Shown piece by piece: positions 52,896 through 61,515 of a DNA stretch of 64,000 nucleotides (position 1 is the first letter of the stretch; every line of letters begins with the position of its first letter). The notes below the pieces were generated by a model. That model was not told where the DNA came from and did no database searches. It worked only from the letters and a program-made list of their open reading frames with translations. Both the position numbers and the translations under genes were made by a program. The DNA comes from Candidatus Gastranaerophilales bacterium (lineage in GTDB: Bacteria; Cyanobacteriota; Vampirovibrionia; Gastranaerophilales; Gastranaerophilaceae), in NCBI GenBank assembly GCA_944325785.1, contig CALVBN010000005.1, forward strand, positions 62,001-126,000, read 5' to 3'.

Positions 52896-53266
52896 ATTTT
52901 TTCAGCGCCGTTATTTTGTTCTTTGTATCGGCACGGTATATTCATTTCTTTTAAGTAGCTTAAACCCCATTTATTAAGCTCGATAATTGCCGGAATTAGA
53001 GTTTTTCCGCGTTCTGTCAATGAATATTCGGTCTTTGGAGGAACAACAGGGTAGAGTTTTCTCTGTACAATGCCGTCAGCTTCAAGCTCTTTAAGCTGTT
53101 GAATAAGCATTTTGGGAGTTGCATGAGAAATTAATTTTTGCAGTTCGCTGTATCTTAGCGTTCTATCAATTAAATGTCCTATGATAACTCCTTTATATTT
53201 ACCCCCGATTATATCCATCGTTGCTTCTAAAGGACATTTGTATTCGGCTTGTCTTTGTTTTGCCAT
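52892..53266 (-). CDS. HxlR-family transcriptional regulator
   Basis: 124 aa winged-helix protein: CPLEATMDIIGGKYKGVIIG with the typical conserved cysteine, SELQKLISHATPKMLIQQLK, and the wing YPVVPPKTEYSLTERG. Regulators of this family usually control the adjacent divergent gene, here a metallo-beta-lactamase-fold hydrolase. Confidence 0.93.
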   Translation of the reverse strand: MAKQRQAEYKCPLEATMDIIGGKYKGVIIGHLIDRTLRYSELQKLISHATPKMLIQQLKELEADGIVQRKLYPVVPPKTEYSLTERGKTLIPAIIELNKWGLSYLKEMNIPCRYKEQNNGAEKI

Positions 53267-53292
53267 AAAAATATAACCCTTATTTTCTTTTT

Positions 53293-53329
53293 AGTAACTA
53301 TTATACCAAAAAGTAAGTATTATACAAAT
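53293..53329. promoter_or_regulatory. Direct-repeat operator candidate between HxlR and hydrolase genes
   Basis: AGTAACTATTATACCAAA and AGTAAGTATTATACAAAT, 19 bp apart, sit between the divergent genes. Two helical-turn-spaced copies fit binding by a dimeric HxlR protein. Confidence 0.5.
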
Positions 53330-53390
53330 TAGTGCATTCTTGTTAAAAAGAAAAATAAAGATTAAAATTATAAAAAAGGAGGAATTTTAT

Positions 53391-54173
53391 ATGAAAATTA
53401 CACAAATCAGAAATGCCACAATTATAATTGAATATAACAATGCAAGATTTTTAGCTGATCCGTGGCTGATGCCTAAGGATTATATGGCAGGCTTTGATGC
53501 GGGGATTAACTCTCATATACGCCAGCCCAGAGTTGACCTGCCGTTTTCAATAAATGATATAGTCAAAGATATTGATGCCGTAATAATCACTCATATCCAT
53601 CCGGATCACTGGGATGATTTTGCTAAAGAAGCGCTTGATAAAAGTATTAAGGTTTTTGTGCAAAGCGAAACGGATAAAAATTATATGACGGCTCAAGGCT
53701 TTAATAATGTTGAGATTTTGACTGAAGCGGGAATTCTATACAAAAACACTTTTTTATACAAAACTAATGCTCAGCACGGCAGACGCGAGGTTATAGAGCC
53801 GTTATGCAGAAGCGTTAATATGCCTTATGATTCTATGGGGGTTGTATTTAAATCAAATACAGAAAAAACGCTTTACCTTGCGGGAGATACAATCTGGTGC
53901 GACGAGGTAAACACAGCAATAGATAAATATTGTCCGGAAATTATCATTGTTAATGCCTGCAGAGCAGAAATCCTAAACGGCGAGCGTATAATTATGGGCA
54001 TTGAAGACATCAAAGAAGTTTTGAAGAAAAATTGCATTAAAACAATAATAGCAAGCCACATGGATACAGTAAGCCACCTATCTGTTACAAGAGATGATTT
54101 AAATAAGTTTAAATCAGAAAATCATATTGAAAAACTTTTAATACCGGAAGACGGGGAAACTTTAAAACTTTAA
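53391..54173 (+). CDS. Metallo-beta-lactamase-fold hydrolase
   Basis: 260 aa. HIHPDHWDD (HxHxDH) near residue 67, AGDTIWCDE and ASHMDTVSH supply further metal ligands. Of the UlaG/YfiT-like branch in outline. Substrate unknown. Start at 53391 after AAGGAGGAATTTTAT; the frame is open to 53340 with no ribosome site there. Divergent from an HxlR regulator, a common pairing for detoxifying enzymes. Confidence 0.9.
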   Translation: MKITQIRNATIIIEYNNARFLADPWLMPKDYMAGFDAGINSHIRQPRVDLPFSINDIVKDIDAVIITHIHPDHWDDFAKEALDKSIKVFVQSETDKNYMTAQGFNNVEILTEAGILYKNTFLYKTNAQHGRREVIEPLCRSVNMPYDSMGVVFKSNTEKTLYLAGDTIWCDEVNTAIDKYCPEIIIVNACRAEILNGERIIMGIEDIKEVLKKNCIKTIIASHMDTVSHLSVTRDDLNKFKSENHIEKLLIPEDGETLKL

Positions 54174-54282
54174 ATATTGCTGATATATTTACTTGCAATA
54201 TTTACCACCCCCTATTTACATTTACCCCCTTTTTTGTTACGATTTTAGGGCAAAAAAGAATTTTTATAGGGAGATGAATAAA

Positions 54283-56061
54283 TTGAAAACCAGAATGAAA
54301 TCGAATAACTGCGGTGAATTAAACCTCAGTAATTTAAATCAAGAAGTTACACTATCCGGATGGGTTTCTACCGTCAGAGATTTAGGCGGTATTTTGTTTA
54401 TAGAGTTACGCGACAGAAGCGGATTTTTTCAGCTTGTAGCAAATCCGCAGATTAATCCGGATGTTCATAAAGCTTTTGAAAAAGTAAGAAGCGAATATGT
54501 AATTATGGTAAAAGGCAAAGTTACCAAAAGACCGGAAGAAACATACAACGAAAAATATCCAACAGGTCAGGTTGAAATGTATCCGGAAACAGTTGAAATT
54601 CTTGCCGAATCTAAGGTTCTGCCTTTTGTCCTCGGTGATGAAAGCGTTTCTGAAGATATCAGATTAAAATACAGATATCTTGATATCAGAAACGAAAAAA
54701 TGCTTCATAACTTAAAGACAAGACACAACATCGTGCAGGCTGTCAGAAACTATTTAAATAATCAAGATTTCTTAGAAGTTGAAACACCTATTTTAATCAA
54801 AACAACTCCGGAAGGCGCAAGAGATTACCTTGTACCGTCAAGGGTTCAGCCAGGGAAATTCTTTGCACTTCCGCAATCTCCGCAGATTTTTAAACAGTTA
54901 TTAATGGTCGGCGGTATTGAAAAATATTACCAGATTGCAAAGTGCTTCCGTGACGAAGACTTAAGAGCAGACAGACAGCCGGAATTCACACAAATTGATA
55001 TGGAATTGTCATTTGTAGAACAGCAAGATGTAATCAATGTTGTTGAAGGTCTGCTGGTAGATGCATTTAAGGCAGCCGGAGTTGAAATTAAACCTCCGTT
55101 CAAACAGATTCCGTGGCAGGAAGCTATGGATAGATTCGGTTCAGATAAGCCGGATACAAGATTTGGTTTGGAACTTTTTGATATCGGCGACATCATCCTT
55201 GAATCAAATTTTGAAATTGTTAAAAATACGCTTCTTAACGGCGGTATTGTAAGAGGTATCAGAATCCCTGGCGGTGCAAAATATTCAAGAAAAGATATTG
55301 ATGATATTACAAAACTTGCCGTATCTTTCGGTGCAAAAGCTCTTGCTAATATTATTTATCTCGAAGACGGAACTGCAAAATCTCCTGTACTCAAATTTGT
55401 GACAGAAGAACAGGCAAAGAGAATTCAAGAACGCGCAGGCGCTGAAGCAGGCGATATCATTTTCTTTGTAGCAGACAAGCCGAAACTTGTTTATGACATT
55501 ATGGGAAGATTAAGACTGCATTTCGGTAAATCATTAAACTTGATTGACGAAAACAAGCATAACCTTCTCTGGGTTGTAGACTTCCCGATGTTTGAATGGT
55601 CAGATGAAGAAGGCAGATTTATGGCAATGCACCATCCGTTCACTTCTCCTAATCTGGAAGATTTAGACAAATTAGACAGCGGCGATTTGGGCAATGTTAA
55701 ATCAATTGCTTATGATATTGTTTATAACGGAACAGAGCTTGGCGGAGGCTCAGTCAGAATCCATTCCAGCGAAGTTCAGAAGAAAATCTTTAAGGCTCTC
55801 GGCTTAACAGAAGAAGAAGCTGCAGAGAAATTCGGATTTATGGTAAACGCGTTGCAATACGGCACACCGCCTCATGCAGGACTTGCAATCGGTCTTGACA
55901 GGCTTGTTGCGCTTCTTTGCAGAACAGATTCAATCCGCGACGTTATTGCGTTCCCGAAAAACGCAAGCGCTAAGGATTTGATGAGCGATGCCCCGGGCGA
56001 AGCTTCTTTACAGCAGATGAGAGAACTGCATATTAAAAGTACAGTGAAAAAAGAAGGATAA
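54283..56061 (+). CDS. aspS: Aspartyl-tRNA synthetase
   Basis: Class II synthetase of the bacterial type with a GAD insert, 592 aa. OB-fold VTLSGWVSTVRDLGGILF near the start, motif 2 FRDEDLRADRQPEFTQID, and motif 3 GLAIGLDRLVALL. I prefer the TTG at 54283, which has GGGAG 9 nt upstream and gives the family N-terminus (KTRMKSNNCGEL); the ATG at 54274 overlaps the ribosome site and 54295 is too far. Followed by a terminator. Confidence 0.95.
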   Translation: MKTRMKSNNCGELNLSNLNQEVTLSGWVSTVRDLGGILFIELRDRSGFFQLVANPQINPDVHKAFEKVRSEYVIMVKGKVTKRPEETYNEKYPTGQVEMYPETVEILAESKVLPFVLGDESVSEDIRLKYRYLDIRNEKMLHNLKTRHNIVQAVRNYLNNQDFLEVETPILIKTTPEGARDYLVPSRVQPGKFFALPQSPQIFKQLLMVGGIEKYYQIAKCFRDEDLRADRQPEFTQIDMELSFVEQQDVINVVEGLLVDAFKAAGVEIKPPFKQIPWQEAMDRFGSDKPDTRFGLELFDIGDIILESNFEIVKNTLLNGGIVRGIRIPGGAKYSRKDIDDITKLAVSFGAKALANIIYLEDGTAKSPVLKFVTEEQAKRIQERAGAEAGDIIFFVADKPKLVYDIMGRLRLHFGKSLNLIDENKHNLLWVVDFPMFEWSDEEGRFMAMHHPFTSPNLEDLDKLDSGDLGNVKSIAYDIVYNGTELGGGSVRIHSSEVQKKIFKALGLTEEEAAEKFGFMVNALQYGTPPHAGLAIGLDRLVALLCRTDSIRDVIAFPKNASAKDLMSDAPGEASLQQMRELHIKSTVKKEG

Positions 56062-56080
56062 TCATCCGGATAAAAATTTT

Positions 56081-56114
56081 AAAAAACGGTTTGCTAAATA
56101 GCAAGCCGTTTTTT
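56081..56114 (+). terminator. Rho-independent terminator
   Basis: AAAAAACGGTTTGCTA, AA loop, TAGCAAGCCG and six T; one G-T pair in the stem. Ends aspS. Confidence 0.85.
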
Positions 56115-56143
56115 ATTATTAACCATATGGTCTATAAGAATAT

Positions 56144-56250
56144 AAAATTTTCGACCCTTTGATTGATGTTGCTTGTCCGAATATATATTACACTTTTATT
56201 GGGAAGGAATAGCTTCCCGAATTGTAGAGACGATAAGACTTGGGTAAGTA
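56144..56250 (+). promoter_or_regulatory. Shared flagellar leader, copy 1
   Basis: Three blocks shared with 61384-61510: ACC-TTTGATTGATG (56153-56168), TACACTTTTATTGGGAAGGA (56189-56208) and GGGTAAGTA (56242-56250). TTGATT and TATATA 17 nt apart may be the promoter. GGGAAG-N6-CTTCCC forms a hairpin after it. Confidence 0.5.
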
Positions 56251-56275
56251 AAATAAAGAGGAAGGTGAACGTAAG

Positions 56276-56842
56276 ATGAATCTTACGAGCTTGGATATAA
56301 CTTTACAACGTATAAATTCGATTGAAAGCAGGTTCCAGTCGCTGATGTCATACGGCGCACAGCCGGATGCCGACTTTCAAGAAATACTTAATAAGTCTAT
56401 TGAAAATAAAACAAATTCAACCGAAACATCACGCAGTGAAATTAATGAATTAATAGAAAAATACGCGGATAAAAACGGGCTTGATTCAGATTTTGTTAAA
56501 GCTGTTATCAAGCAGGAATCCGGTTTTAACCCGAATGCAACTTCTAAGTGCGGAGCTATGGGCTTAATGCAGTTGATGCCTTCAACCGCAGAAGGACTCG
56601 GGGTTACAAACGCATATGACGCGGAACAGAATATTATGGGCGGAACAAAGTACCTAAAGGGGCTTATGGACAGATTTGACAATAATAAATCTCTTGCGCT
56701 TGCCGCCTATAATGCAGGACCGAATGCAGTAAAAAAATACGGCGGAATTCCCCCGTATATGGAAACTCAAAACTACGTTAAAAGCGTTTTGAGCAATTAT
56801 GACAAAATGAAAACAGCGGGTATAAACGGAGGCAGGAACTAA
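56276..56842 (+). CDS. Soluble lytic transglycosylase (SLT domain)
   Basis: 188 aa. Residues 60-175 are an SLT domain: catalytic glutamate in VKAVIKQESGFNPNA, GAMGLMQLMPSTA, and AAYNAGPNAVKKY. No signal peptide, as expected for a wall hydrolase exported by the flagellar apparatus. It may open the wall for the rod, a job done by FlgJ's own domain in enterobacteria; the FlgJ in this cluster lacks that domain. One-base overlap (TAATG) with flgF. Confidence 0.9.
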   Translation: MNLTSLDITLQRINSIESRFQSLMSYGAQPDADFQEILNKSIENKTNSTETSRSEINELIEKYADKNGLDSDFVKAVIKQESGFNPNATSKCGAMGLMQLMPSTAEGLGVTNAYDAEQNIMGGTKYLKGLMDRFDNNKSLALAAYNAGPNAVKKYGGIPPYMETQNYVKSVLSNYDKMKTAGINGGRN

Positions 56843-57666
56843 TGATTGTAAGAAGTTTTGAATCAGCAGCAAACGGCATGCTCGCTCTTATGGATATGAA
56901 TGATAACACTGCAAATAACCTTGCTAACGTCAATACCGTAGGTTATAAAAAAGGGTCTTTGAGGTTTAAAGACGTTATGGAATCCGCAGTATATTCTCAA
57001 GAAGGTTCTATTCTAAGAAACAATTCCAGCAGATATTTAGGCAATATAAGCTGCGGCAGTGAAGCAATGCAGTATACGCACGATTTTTCTCAAGGCGCCC
57101 TTACAAAGACTTCAAATCCGTATGATGTGGCAATTGAAGGCGACGGCTTCTTTAAAATTCAAGATGCAGACGGCAATATTTCCTATACAAGAAATGGTTC
57201 ATTTCTTGTAGACAACGGCTACTGGCTTAAAACAAAACAGGGCGAATACGTACTTGATGTTAATAACCAGCGCATCAGAATGCTTCCGTATGATATGGAA
57301 GATGAAACAGCTTTCAGAGATAGAAAAGATATCGTAATTGCAGAAAACGGAAATATTGAAATCAATTCATATAACCAAAAAGTTCCGCTTCAAACAATAG
57401 GCATTTGGGATTTTTCAGACAAAGACGACCTGTTTGAAATCGGCGATGCAAAATTTGTACCGCGCGACATAGTCAATAATCCGGAGCTTCGTTCCGAAAA
57501 GTTTACAGTACAGCAGGGTATGCTGGAACTTTCAAACTCAAATGTAATCAGAGAGATGATTAATACAATAAATACAAGCAGAAACTACGAAAGTTTAACA
57601 AGAGTAGTAAGCACAAACAGTGATATGCTGACAACGGCAGTGTCAGTGGGGAGATTGAGGACGTAA
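56842..57666 (+). CDS. flgF: Flagellar basal-body rod protein FlgF
   Basis: 274 aa. Rod/hook-family N-terminus (AANGMLALMDMNDNTANNLA, NTVGYKKG), the central AIEGDGFFKIQ, and a C-terminal helix that repeats the pattern (INTSRNYESLTRVV). FlgF is preferred over FlgG because flgG follows. Exported through the flagellar system to form the proximal rod. Confidence 0.88.
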   Translation: MIVRSFESAANGMLALMDMNDNTANNLANVNTVGYKKGSLRFKDVMESAVYSQEGSILRNNSSRYLGNISCGSEAMQYTHDFSQGALTKTSNPYDVAIEGDGFFKIQDADGNISYTRNGSFLVDNGYWLKTKQGEYVLDVNNQRIRMLPYDMEDETAFRDRKDIVIAENGNIEINSYNQKVPLQTIGIWDFSDKDDLFEIGDAKFVPRDIVNNPELRSEKFTVQQGMLELSNSNVIREMINTINTSRNYESLTRVVSTNSDMLTTAVSVGRLRT

Positions 57667-57667
57667 T

Positions 57668-57785
57668 TTCGTGACTCGTGAATCGAAACTCGTGAATCGA
57701 GGTATTAAAGATAATATAGGTGAACAATGTACAATTAAATAAACTCTATAACCACAATTCACGACTCACGAATCACGAGTCTCGA
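57668..57785. repeat. Variable-arm inverted element, family A (copy 2)
   Basis: Left arm of CGTGAATCGAAACTCGTG type (57668-57701), core from GTATTAAAGATAATATAGG to CTATAACCAC, right arm of TCACGAATCACGAGT type (57756-57785). Lies between flgF and flgG. Confidence 0.75.
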
Positions 57786-57816
57786 GAAACAGAAAACTAA
57801 AAAAGGAACAACAAAC

Positions 57817-58602
57817 ATGTTAAGAGCACTAACAACAGCAGCAACAGGTATGATAGCACAACAAAACTATCTTGACGTAATTGCCAACAACGTAGCAAAT
57901 GTTAATACAACTGCGTTTAAGCAGTCAAGAATAGAATTTCAAGATTTGCTTTCACAGGCTGTAAGAACACCTGGCGCTTTGATGAATCAAGGTACTTATC
58001 AGCCTGTAGGTATAGAAATCGGGCTTGGTGTTAAAACCGCCGCAACTACACGTGTATTTACACAAGGTGTTGCAATATCTACCGGACGCCAGCTTGATAT
58101 AGAAATCGAAGGCGAAGGCTTTTTGCAGGTAATGAAAGAGGACGGCTCTCTTGCCTATACCCGCGATGGCTGTCTGCAGGTAGACTCTTTGGGTCAGTTA
58201 TGTACAAACGACGGGCTTCTAATCCAGCCTTCAGTATCAATTCCGCGTGATGCTACAGAAATAACAATTACGCAGGACGGTAACATTTCTGTAACCCTTC
58301 CCGGACAGACCCAGCAGTCTATTGTCGGTTCTCTTCAGCTGGTAAAATTCCAGAACCCTTCCGGTCTGCTGTCAATCGGTCATAACCTCTATAAGGAAAC
58401 ACAAGCGTCCGGAAACCCTGTACAGGATACTCCGGGGCAAAACGGCTTAGGTCTTATCCAGCAGGGAATGCTTGAAGGTTCTAACGTTCAGATTGTAGAT
58501 GAACTTGTAGGCTTAATCAAAGCCGAACGAGCGTTTGAATCTAATTCAAAAATAATTAACGCGTCAAGCAATATTCTGCAGTTGACGAATAATATGTCTT
58601 AG
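57817..58602 (+). CDS. flgG: Flagellar distal rod protein FlgG
   Basis: 261 aa, the usual length. ALTTAATGMIAQQNYLDVIA, ANVNTTAFKQSRIEFQDLL, IEGEGFLQV and the C-terminal NVQIVDELVGLIKAERAFE are hallmarks. Builds the distal rod passing through the P and L rings. Confidence 0.95.
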   Translation: MLRALTTAATGMIAQQNYLDVIANNVANVNTTAFKQSRIEFQDLLSQAVRTPGALMNQGTYQPVGIEIGLGVKTAATTRVFTQGVAISTGRQLDIEIEGEGFLQVMKEDGSLAYTRDGCLQVDSLGQLCTNDGLLIQPSVSIPRDATEITITQDGNISVTLPGQTQQSIVGSLQLVKFQNPSGLLSIGHNLYKETQASGNPVQDTPGQNGLGLIQQGMLEGSNVQIVDELVGLIKAERAFESNSKIINASSNILQLTNNMS

Positions 58603-58610
58603 GGGAGATG

Positions 58611-58723
58611 AGTAGTTTAGTAGTTTAGGAGTTTAGGAGTTTAGAAGAAGTTAAAATAATATATTTTGAGCGTAAGCGAAAATAAATTCTTCTAAACCTC
58701 TAAACTACTAAACTTCTAAACCC
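58611..58723. repeat. Variable-arm inverted element, family B (copy 1)
   Basis: Left arm of GTTTAGGA/GTTTAGTA units (58611-58649), core with GAGCGTAAGCGAA, right arm of CTAAACTA/CTAAACCT units (58687-58723). Lies between flgG and flgA. Confidence 0.75.
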
Positions 58724-58734
58724 AAAATCGTATT

Positions 58735-59448
58735 ATGAAAAATTTTCTAGCAACATTACTAACATTACTATTTTTTTTAACCGGAGCATTAAGCGCCAAT
58801 GCGCAGATGCTTAGTTCCGCTAATGTTAAAGCTTCTGTTGCAGAAATTCTTAAAAACGGTTACCAGAAAATGACAGACGCTGATATTGAGGTTAAAGTAT
58901 CAGCAACTCCTTTTGCACAATTACAGCTTCCGGACGGCAAGGTTACATACAAGATTACATCCGGTGCTGATAAAATTGTTCCGCGGGATATTAAGAGAGT
59001 TGATGTTTATGTAAACAACGCGTTTGTTAAATCATTGAACCTGCCTGTACAGACAATCGTTTATAAAGAAGTGCTGGTTGCAAATGATTTTATTAACAGA
59101 GAACAGACACTGAATGATGAAACAGTAAGCATCAAAAAAATGGATGTATCTATGAAAATGGATTACGTTCTAGGAGAAAGGGCGCTCTCTAAAGAAATGA
59201 GTGCAAAAAAAGCCTTTCAAAAAGGAGAAATAATTGACAAACGCTTTGTAAAAATGCGTCCGGATGTTGTAAGAAATAATGATGTCCGAATTTTCTTCGT
59301 ATCAAACGGAGATGTTATGGTATCCGTAGACGGAACTGCTATGTCAGACGGGATGCTCGGGGATTATATCGACGTAGAAAACAAAAACTACAAAAAAACG
59401 TATAATGGGAAGGTTATTGGGGAAAATAAGGTGTTGGTGAATATATAG
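58735..59448 (+). CDS. flgA: Flagellar P-ring assembly chaperone FlgA
   Basis: 237 aa. Signal peptide (1-23, ending NAQ), then an SAF-like C-terminal region (VLVANDFINREQTLNDE, FQKGEIIDKRFV) and the closing GDYIDVENKN...GKVIGENKVLV typical of FlgA. Periplasmic helper for FlgI, whose gene follows after the REP/RAYT block. Confidence 0.9.
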   Translation: MKNFLATLLTLLFFLTGALSANAQMLSSANVKASVAEILKNGYQKMTDADIEVKVSATPFAQLQLPDGKVTYKITSGADKIVPRDIKRVDVYVNNAFVKSLNLPVQTIVYKEVLVANDFINREQTLNDETVSIKKMDVSMKMDYVLGERALSKEMSAKKAFQKGEIIDKRFVKMRPDVVRNNDVRIFFVSNGDVMVSVDGTAMSDGMLGDYIDVENKNYKKTYNGKVIGENKVLVNI

Positions 59449-59475
59449 TGAAGAGTGAGGCGTGAAGGGTGAGGG
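59449..59475. repeat. Isolated left arm of an inverted element
   Basis: GTGAAGAGTGAGGCGTGAAG followed by GGTGAGG, directly after the flgA stop. A matching inverted arm, CTTCACCCTTCACC, is at 61357-61370, beyond the transposase block. Confidence 0.5.
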
Positions 59476-59498
59476 GAACATATTTAAATAATAAGAAT

Positions 59499-59592
59499 GT
59501 AGGTTTTGGTAATCTCTAATTACCGAAACATTTTTAATAATATCATTACTTATGTTTTTGATGCGGTAAATCACAGATTTACCACATCCTAC
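59499..59592. repeat. REP-type element a (94 bp)
   Basis: Begins GTAGGTTTTGGTAATC and ends with a 34-bp palindrome (59559-59592) that reads TGATGCGGTAAATC, ACA, GATTTACCACATCCTAC. The 34-bp part recurs exactly at 61318-61351 and, inverted, at 60075-60108. Confidence 0.85.
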
Positions 59593-59646
59593 TACTTATG
59601 TTATACTTGTAAAAAAGCATGAGCAAAGATAATAGGGGTAAATTTT

Positions 59647-60066
59647 ATGAAAAAATGTTCTATTCTAATTTTTATGATTATGATATCAGGTATATTTAGT
59701 TTAATGATTATTTCCGGCAAAACTTCTGCATCAGACAATTCTATTTATATATGTAATGGCAGACATTTCCAGCCGGGAGAAACCCCGGAAAGTTTTTGTA
59801 AAGCAAGTTATATAACATGGCAAATGGCGTTAAAATACCAAACCAAATATCCTGATATTGTCGAAAGTGCTAAAAGGACTTATGATTATTGTTTAGCACA
59901 GACTTATAATGAAACTGTTAATATGTATAATGCCGGAGGCTGCACTAAAGCTAATGTAATATATCGTACAGATAGTCAAGGTAAAAGTTGTAAAGAAATT
60001 AGCGGCAAGGGTTATTATTATTCCGATTGTGATGGAATACAAGCCAAATCGCATATAAAACTATAA
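59647..60066 (+). CDS. Secreted cysteine-containing protein, function unknown
   Basis: 139 aa. Signal peptide (about 1-27), then a small domain with six cysteines (CNGRHF, ESFCKAS, YDYCLAQ, GGCTKAN, KSCKEI, DCDGI), probably disulphide-bonded outside the cytoplasm. Between two inverted REP copies and next to the transposase, so it may be cargo or simply trapped. A GGGG run upstream is a weak ribosome site. Confidence 0.65.
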   Translation: MKKCSILIFMIMISGIFSLMIISGKTSASDNSIYICNGRHFQPGETPESFCKASYITWQMALKYQTKYPDIVESAKRTYDYCLAQTYNETVNMYNAGGCTKANVIYRTDSQGKSCKEISGKGYYYSDCDGIQAKSHIKL

Positions 60067-60074
60067 AGAAAAAT

Positions 60075-60108
60075 GTAGGATGTGGTAAATCTGTGATTTA
60101 CCGCATCA
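60075..60108. repeat. REP-type element b
   Basis: Exact reverse complement of the 34-bp palindromes at 59559-59592 and 61318-61351, with GTAG at its foot, 24 bp before the transposase ATG. Confidence 0.85.
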
Positions 60109-60132
60109 TTTAATATATGCTAAAATATATCT

Positions 60133-60669
60133 ATGAATTACAAGAGATTATATATCCCAAATAGCATAGTTTTCATTACCATTGTTACAAGCAAAAGACG
60201 TAATATTTTAATTAAAAATATTGAATTATTGAAGTTTTCTATTCAGAATGCACACAAATATTATAATTTTAAGATTTATGCAATTTGTGTCCTAAATGAC
60301 CACGTACATTTACTAATAAAGCCTGATAAAATTAACGAATTTTCAAAAATAATTTTACTGATAAAACGAACATTTTCTAAAAAGCTTGATATTAATACAA
60401 TTACAGACTATAAACCAAGTGAAAGTAATATTAAACGCAAAGAACGTGATATTTGGCAAAGACGTTTTTGGGAACACACAATTAGAGATGAAGAGGATTT
60501 ATACCGCCATATAGATTACATTCATTATAATCCGATAAAACATTATCAGATTGCGCCAAAAGATTGGAAATATTCAACATTTAATAATTTTGTTAAAAAC
60601 GGATATTATGAATTAGATTGGTGTAATTTTGAAGATAAATACAAAATTTTAGATTTAGATTATGAATAA
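60133..60669 (+). CDS. REP-associated tyrosine transposase (RAYT, Y1/IS200-like)
   Basis: 178 aa HUH-type endonuclease. HVH at residues 57-59 (VLNDHVHLLIKP), WQRRFWEHTIRDEEDL, and YIHYNPIKH with the likely catalytic tyrosine. RAYTs bind GTAG-footed REP hairpins; the nearest one is right at its 5' end. It is a single gene without IS ends of its own. Confidence 0.92.
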   Translation: MNYKRLYIPNSIVFITIVTSKRRNILIKNIELLKFSIQNAHKYYNFKIYAICVLNDHVHLLIKPDKINEFSKIILLIKRTFSKKLDINTITDYKPSESNIKRKERDIWQRRFWEHTIRDEEDLYRHIDYIHYNPIKHYQIAPKDWKYSTFNNFVKNGYYELDWCNFEDKYKILDLDYE

Positions 60670-60693
60670 AAAGTTTTTGCTGCTACAGAACTA

Positions 60694-61138
60694 TTATCGT
60701 TTAGTGATTTTGTCATAACCAGCTTTACCTGCATATAAGATTATATTTAATATTAACTGAGGTATAAAAGTTATTAATGCTATTCCTATAGCCCAATTTT
60801 TTATAGAATTAGGATTTATTTTTCTATTATTTAGACATTTAAGTTCATACTCAAGTTTTTTAGTGCTTTTATTATACTTCTTATATTTTTCTATCTTTTC
60901 ATTTACTTTACTAATATTATTACTCACTTTTTGTTCATTTTTAAGCATTCTATACTGTTTGACTAAATCAAATCCGGCACCGCCAACTGCACCTGCTCCC
61001 CCCCCATATTAATGCATCATTTATAGGATTTGAAGAACAGATATAAAGATTATTTTCATCTTTCTTTTTGTCCGAAACTTCTTTTTCTTGAAAAGTAATG
61101 CTTTTCGTAGAAAGTGGTACACACGTTACACAATTCAT
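60694..61138 (-). pseudogene. Frameshifted (possibly phase-variable) small membrane protein gene
   Basis: From the ATG at 61138 (MNCVTCVPLSTKS) a frame runs to a G8 tract (60998-61005 as C8 on +). Removing one G joins it to the 3' frame (GAGAVGGAGFDLVKQ, a K/N-rich coiled region, and a membrane helix WAIGIALITFIPQLILNIIL) for one 147-aa protein. As written, only the last 84 aa have a start (60948). Either the gene is switched off by tract slippage or the tract length is a sequencing error. Function unknown. Confidence 0.65.
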
Positions 61139-61257
61139 CACTCATTTCCCATCTAATTGTTTATAAGTCTACACTAATTATATAAAAACCAAGCATATTT
61201 ATAAAATTGCTATAAAAATAAAAAATCATAACAATTCTTAAAATATATGAAAGCAAT

Positions 61258-61351
61258 GTAGGCTTTTGCAATCTTTGATTACCAAAACATTTTTAAAGAT
61301 GTTATCACTTATGTTTTTGATGCGGTAAATCACAGATTTACCACATCCTAC
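61258..61351. repeat. REP-type element c (94 bp)
   Basis: Same layout as element a, with substitutions in its first half and the identical 34-bp end (61318-61351). Confidence 0.85.
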
Positions 61352-61383
61352 AGAACTTCACCCTTCACCATACAACCACTGCC

Positions 61384-61510
61384 AAAATTTCCACCATTTG
61401 ATTGATGCCATCTCCCATCTAATAGTTTAAACTATACAATGTAGACTTTTAATGGGGAAGGTATATTCTTAAGGGTTATTTTTATAATCCTGAAAGAAAG
61501 CGGGTAAGTA
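61384..61510 (+). promoter_or_regulatory. Shared flagellar leader, copy 2
   Basis: Blocks shared with 56144-56250: ACCATTTGATTGATG (61393-61407), TAGACTTTTAATGGGGAAGG (61442-61461), GGGTAAGTA (61502-61510). The distance between the first two blocks is 14 nt greater here. Confidence 0.5.
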
Positions 61511-61515
61511 TTATT

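Noticed and set aside
54193..54282. N-terminal extension of AspRS
   Set aside because: The extra 30 codons (QYLPPPIYIYPLF) match nothing in the family and lie upstream of the ribosome site.
56144..56275. c-di-GMP riboswitch before the flagellar unit
   Set aside because: The conserved core bases of either known c-di-GMP riboswitch class are not present; kept only as a shared leader.
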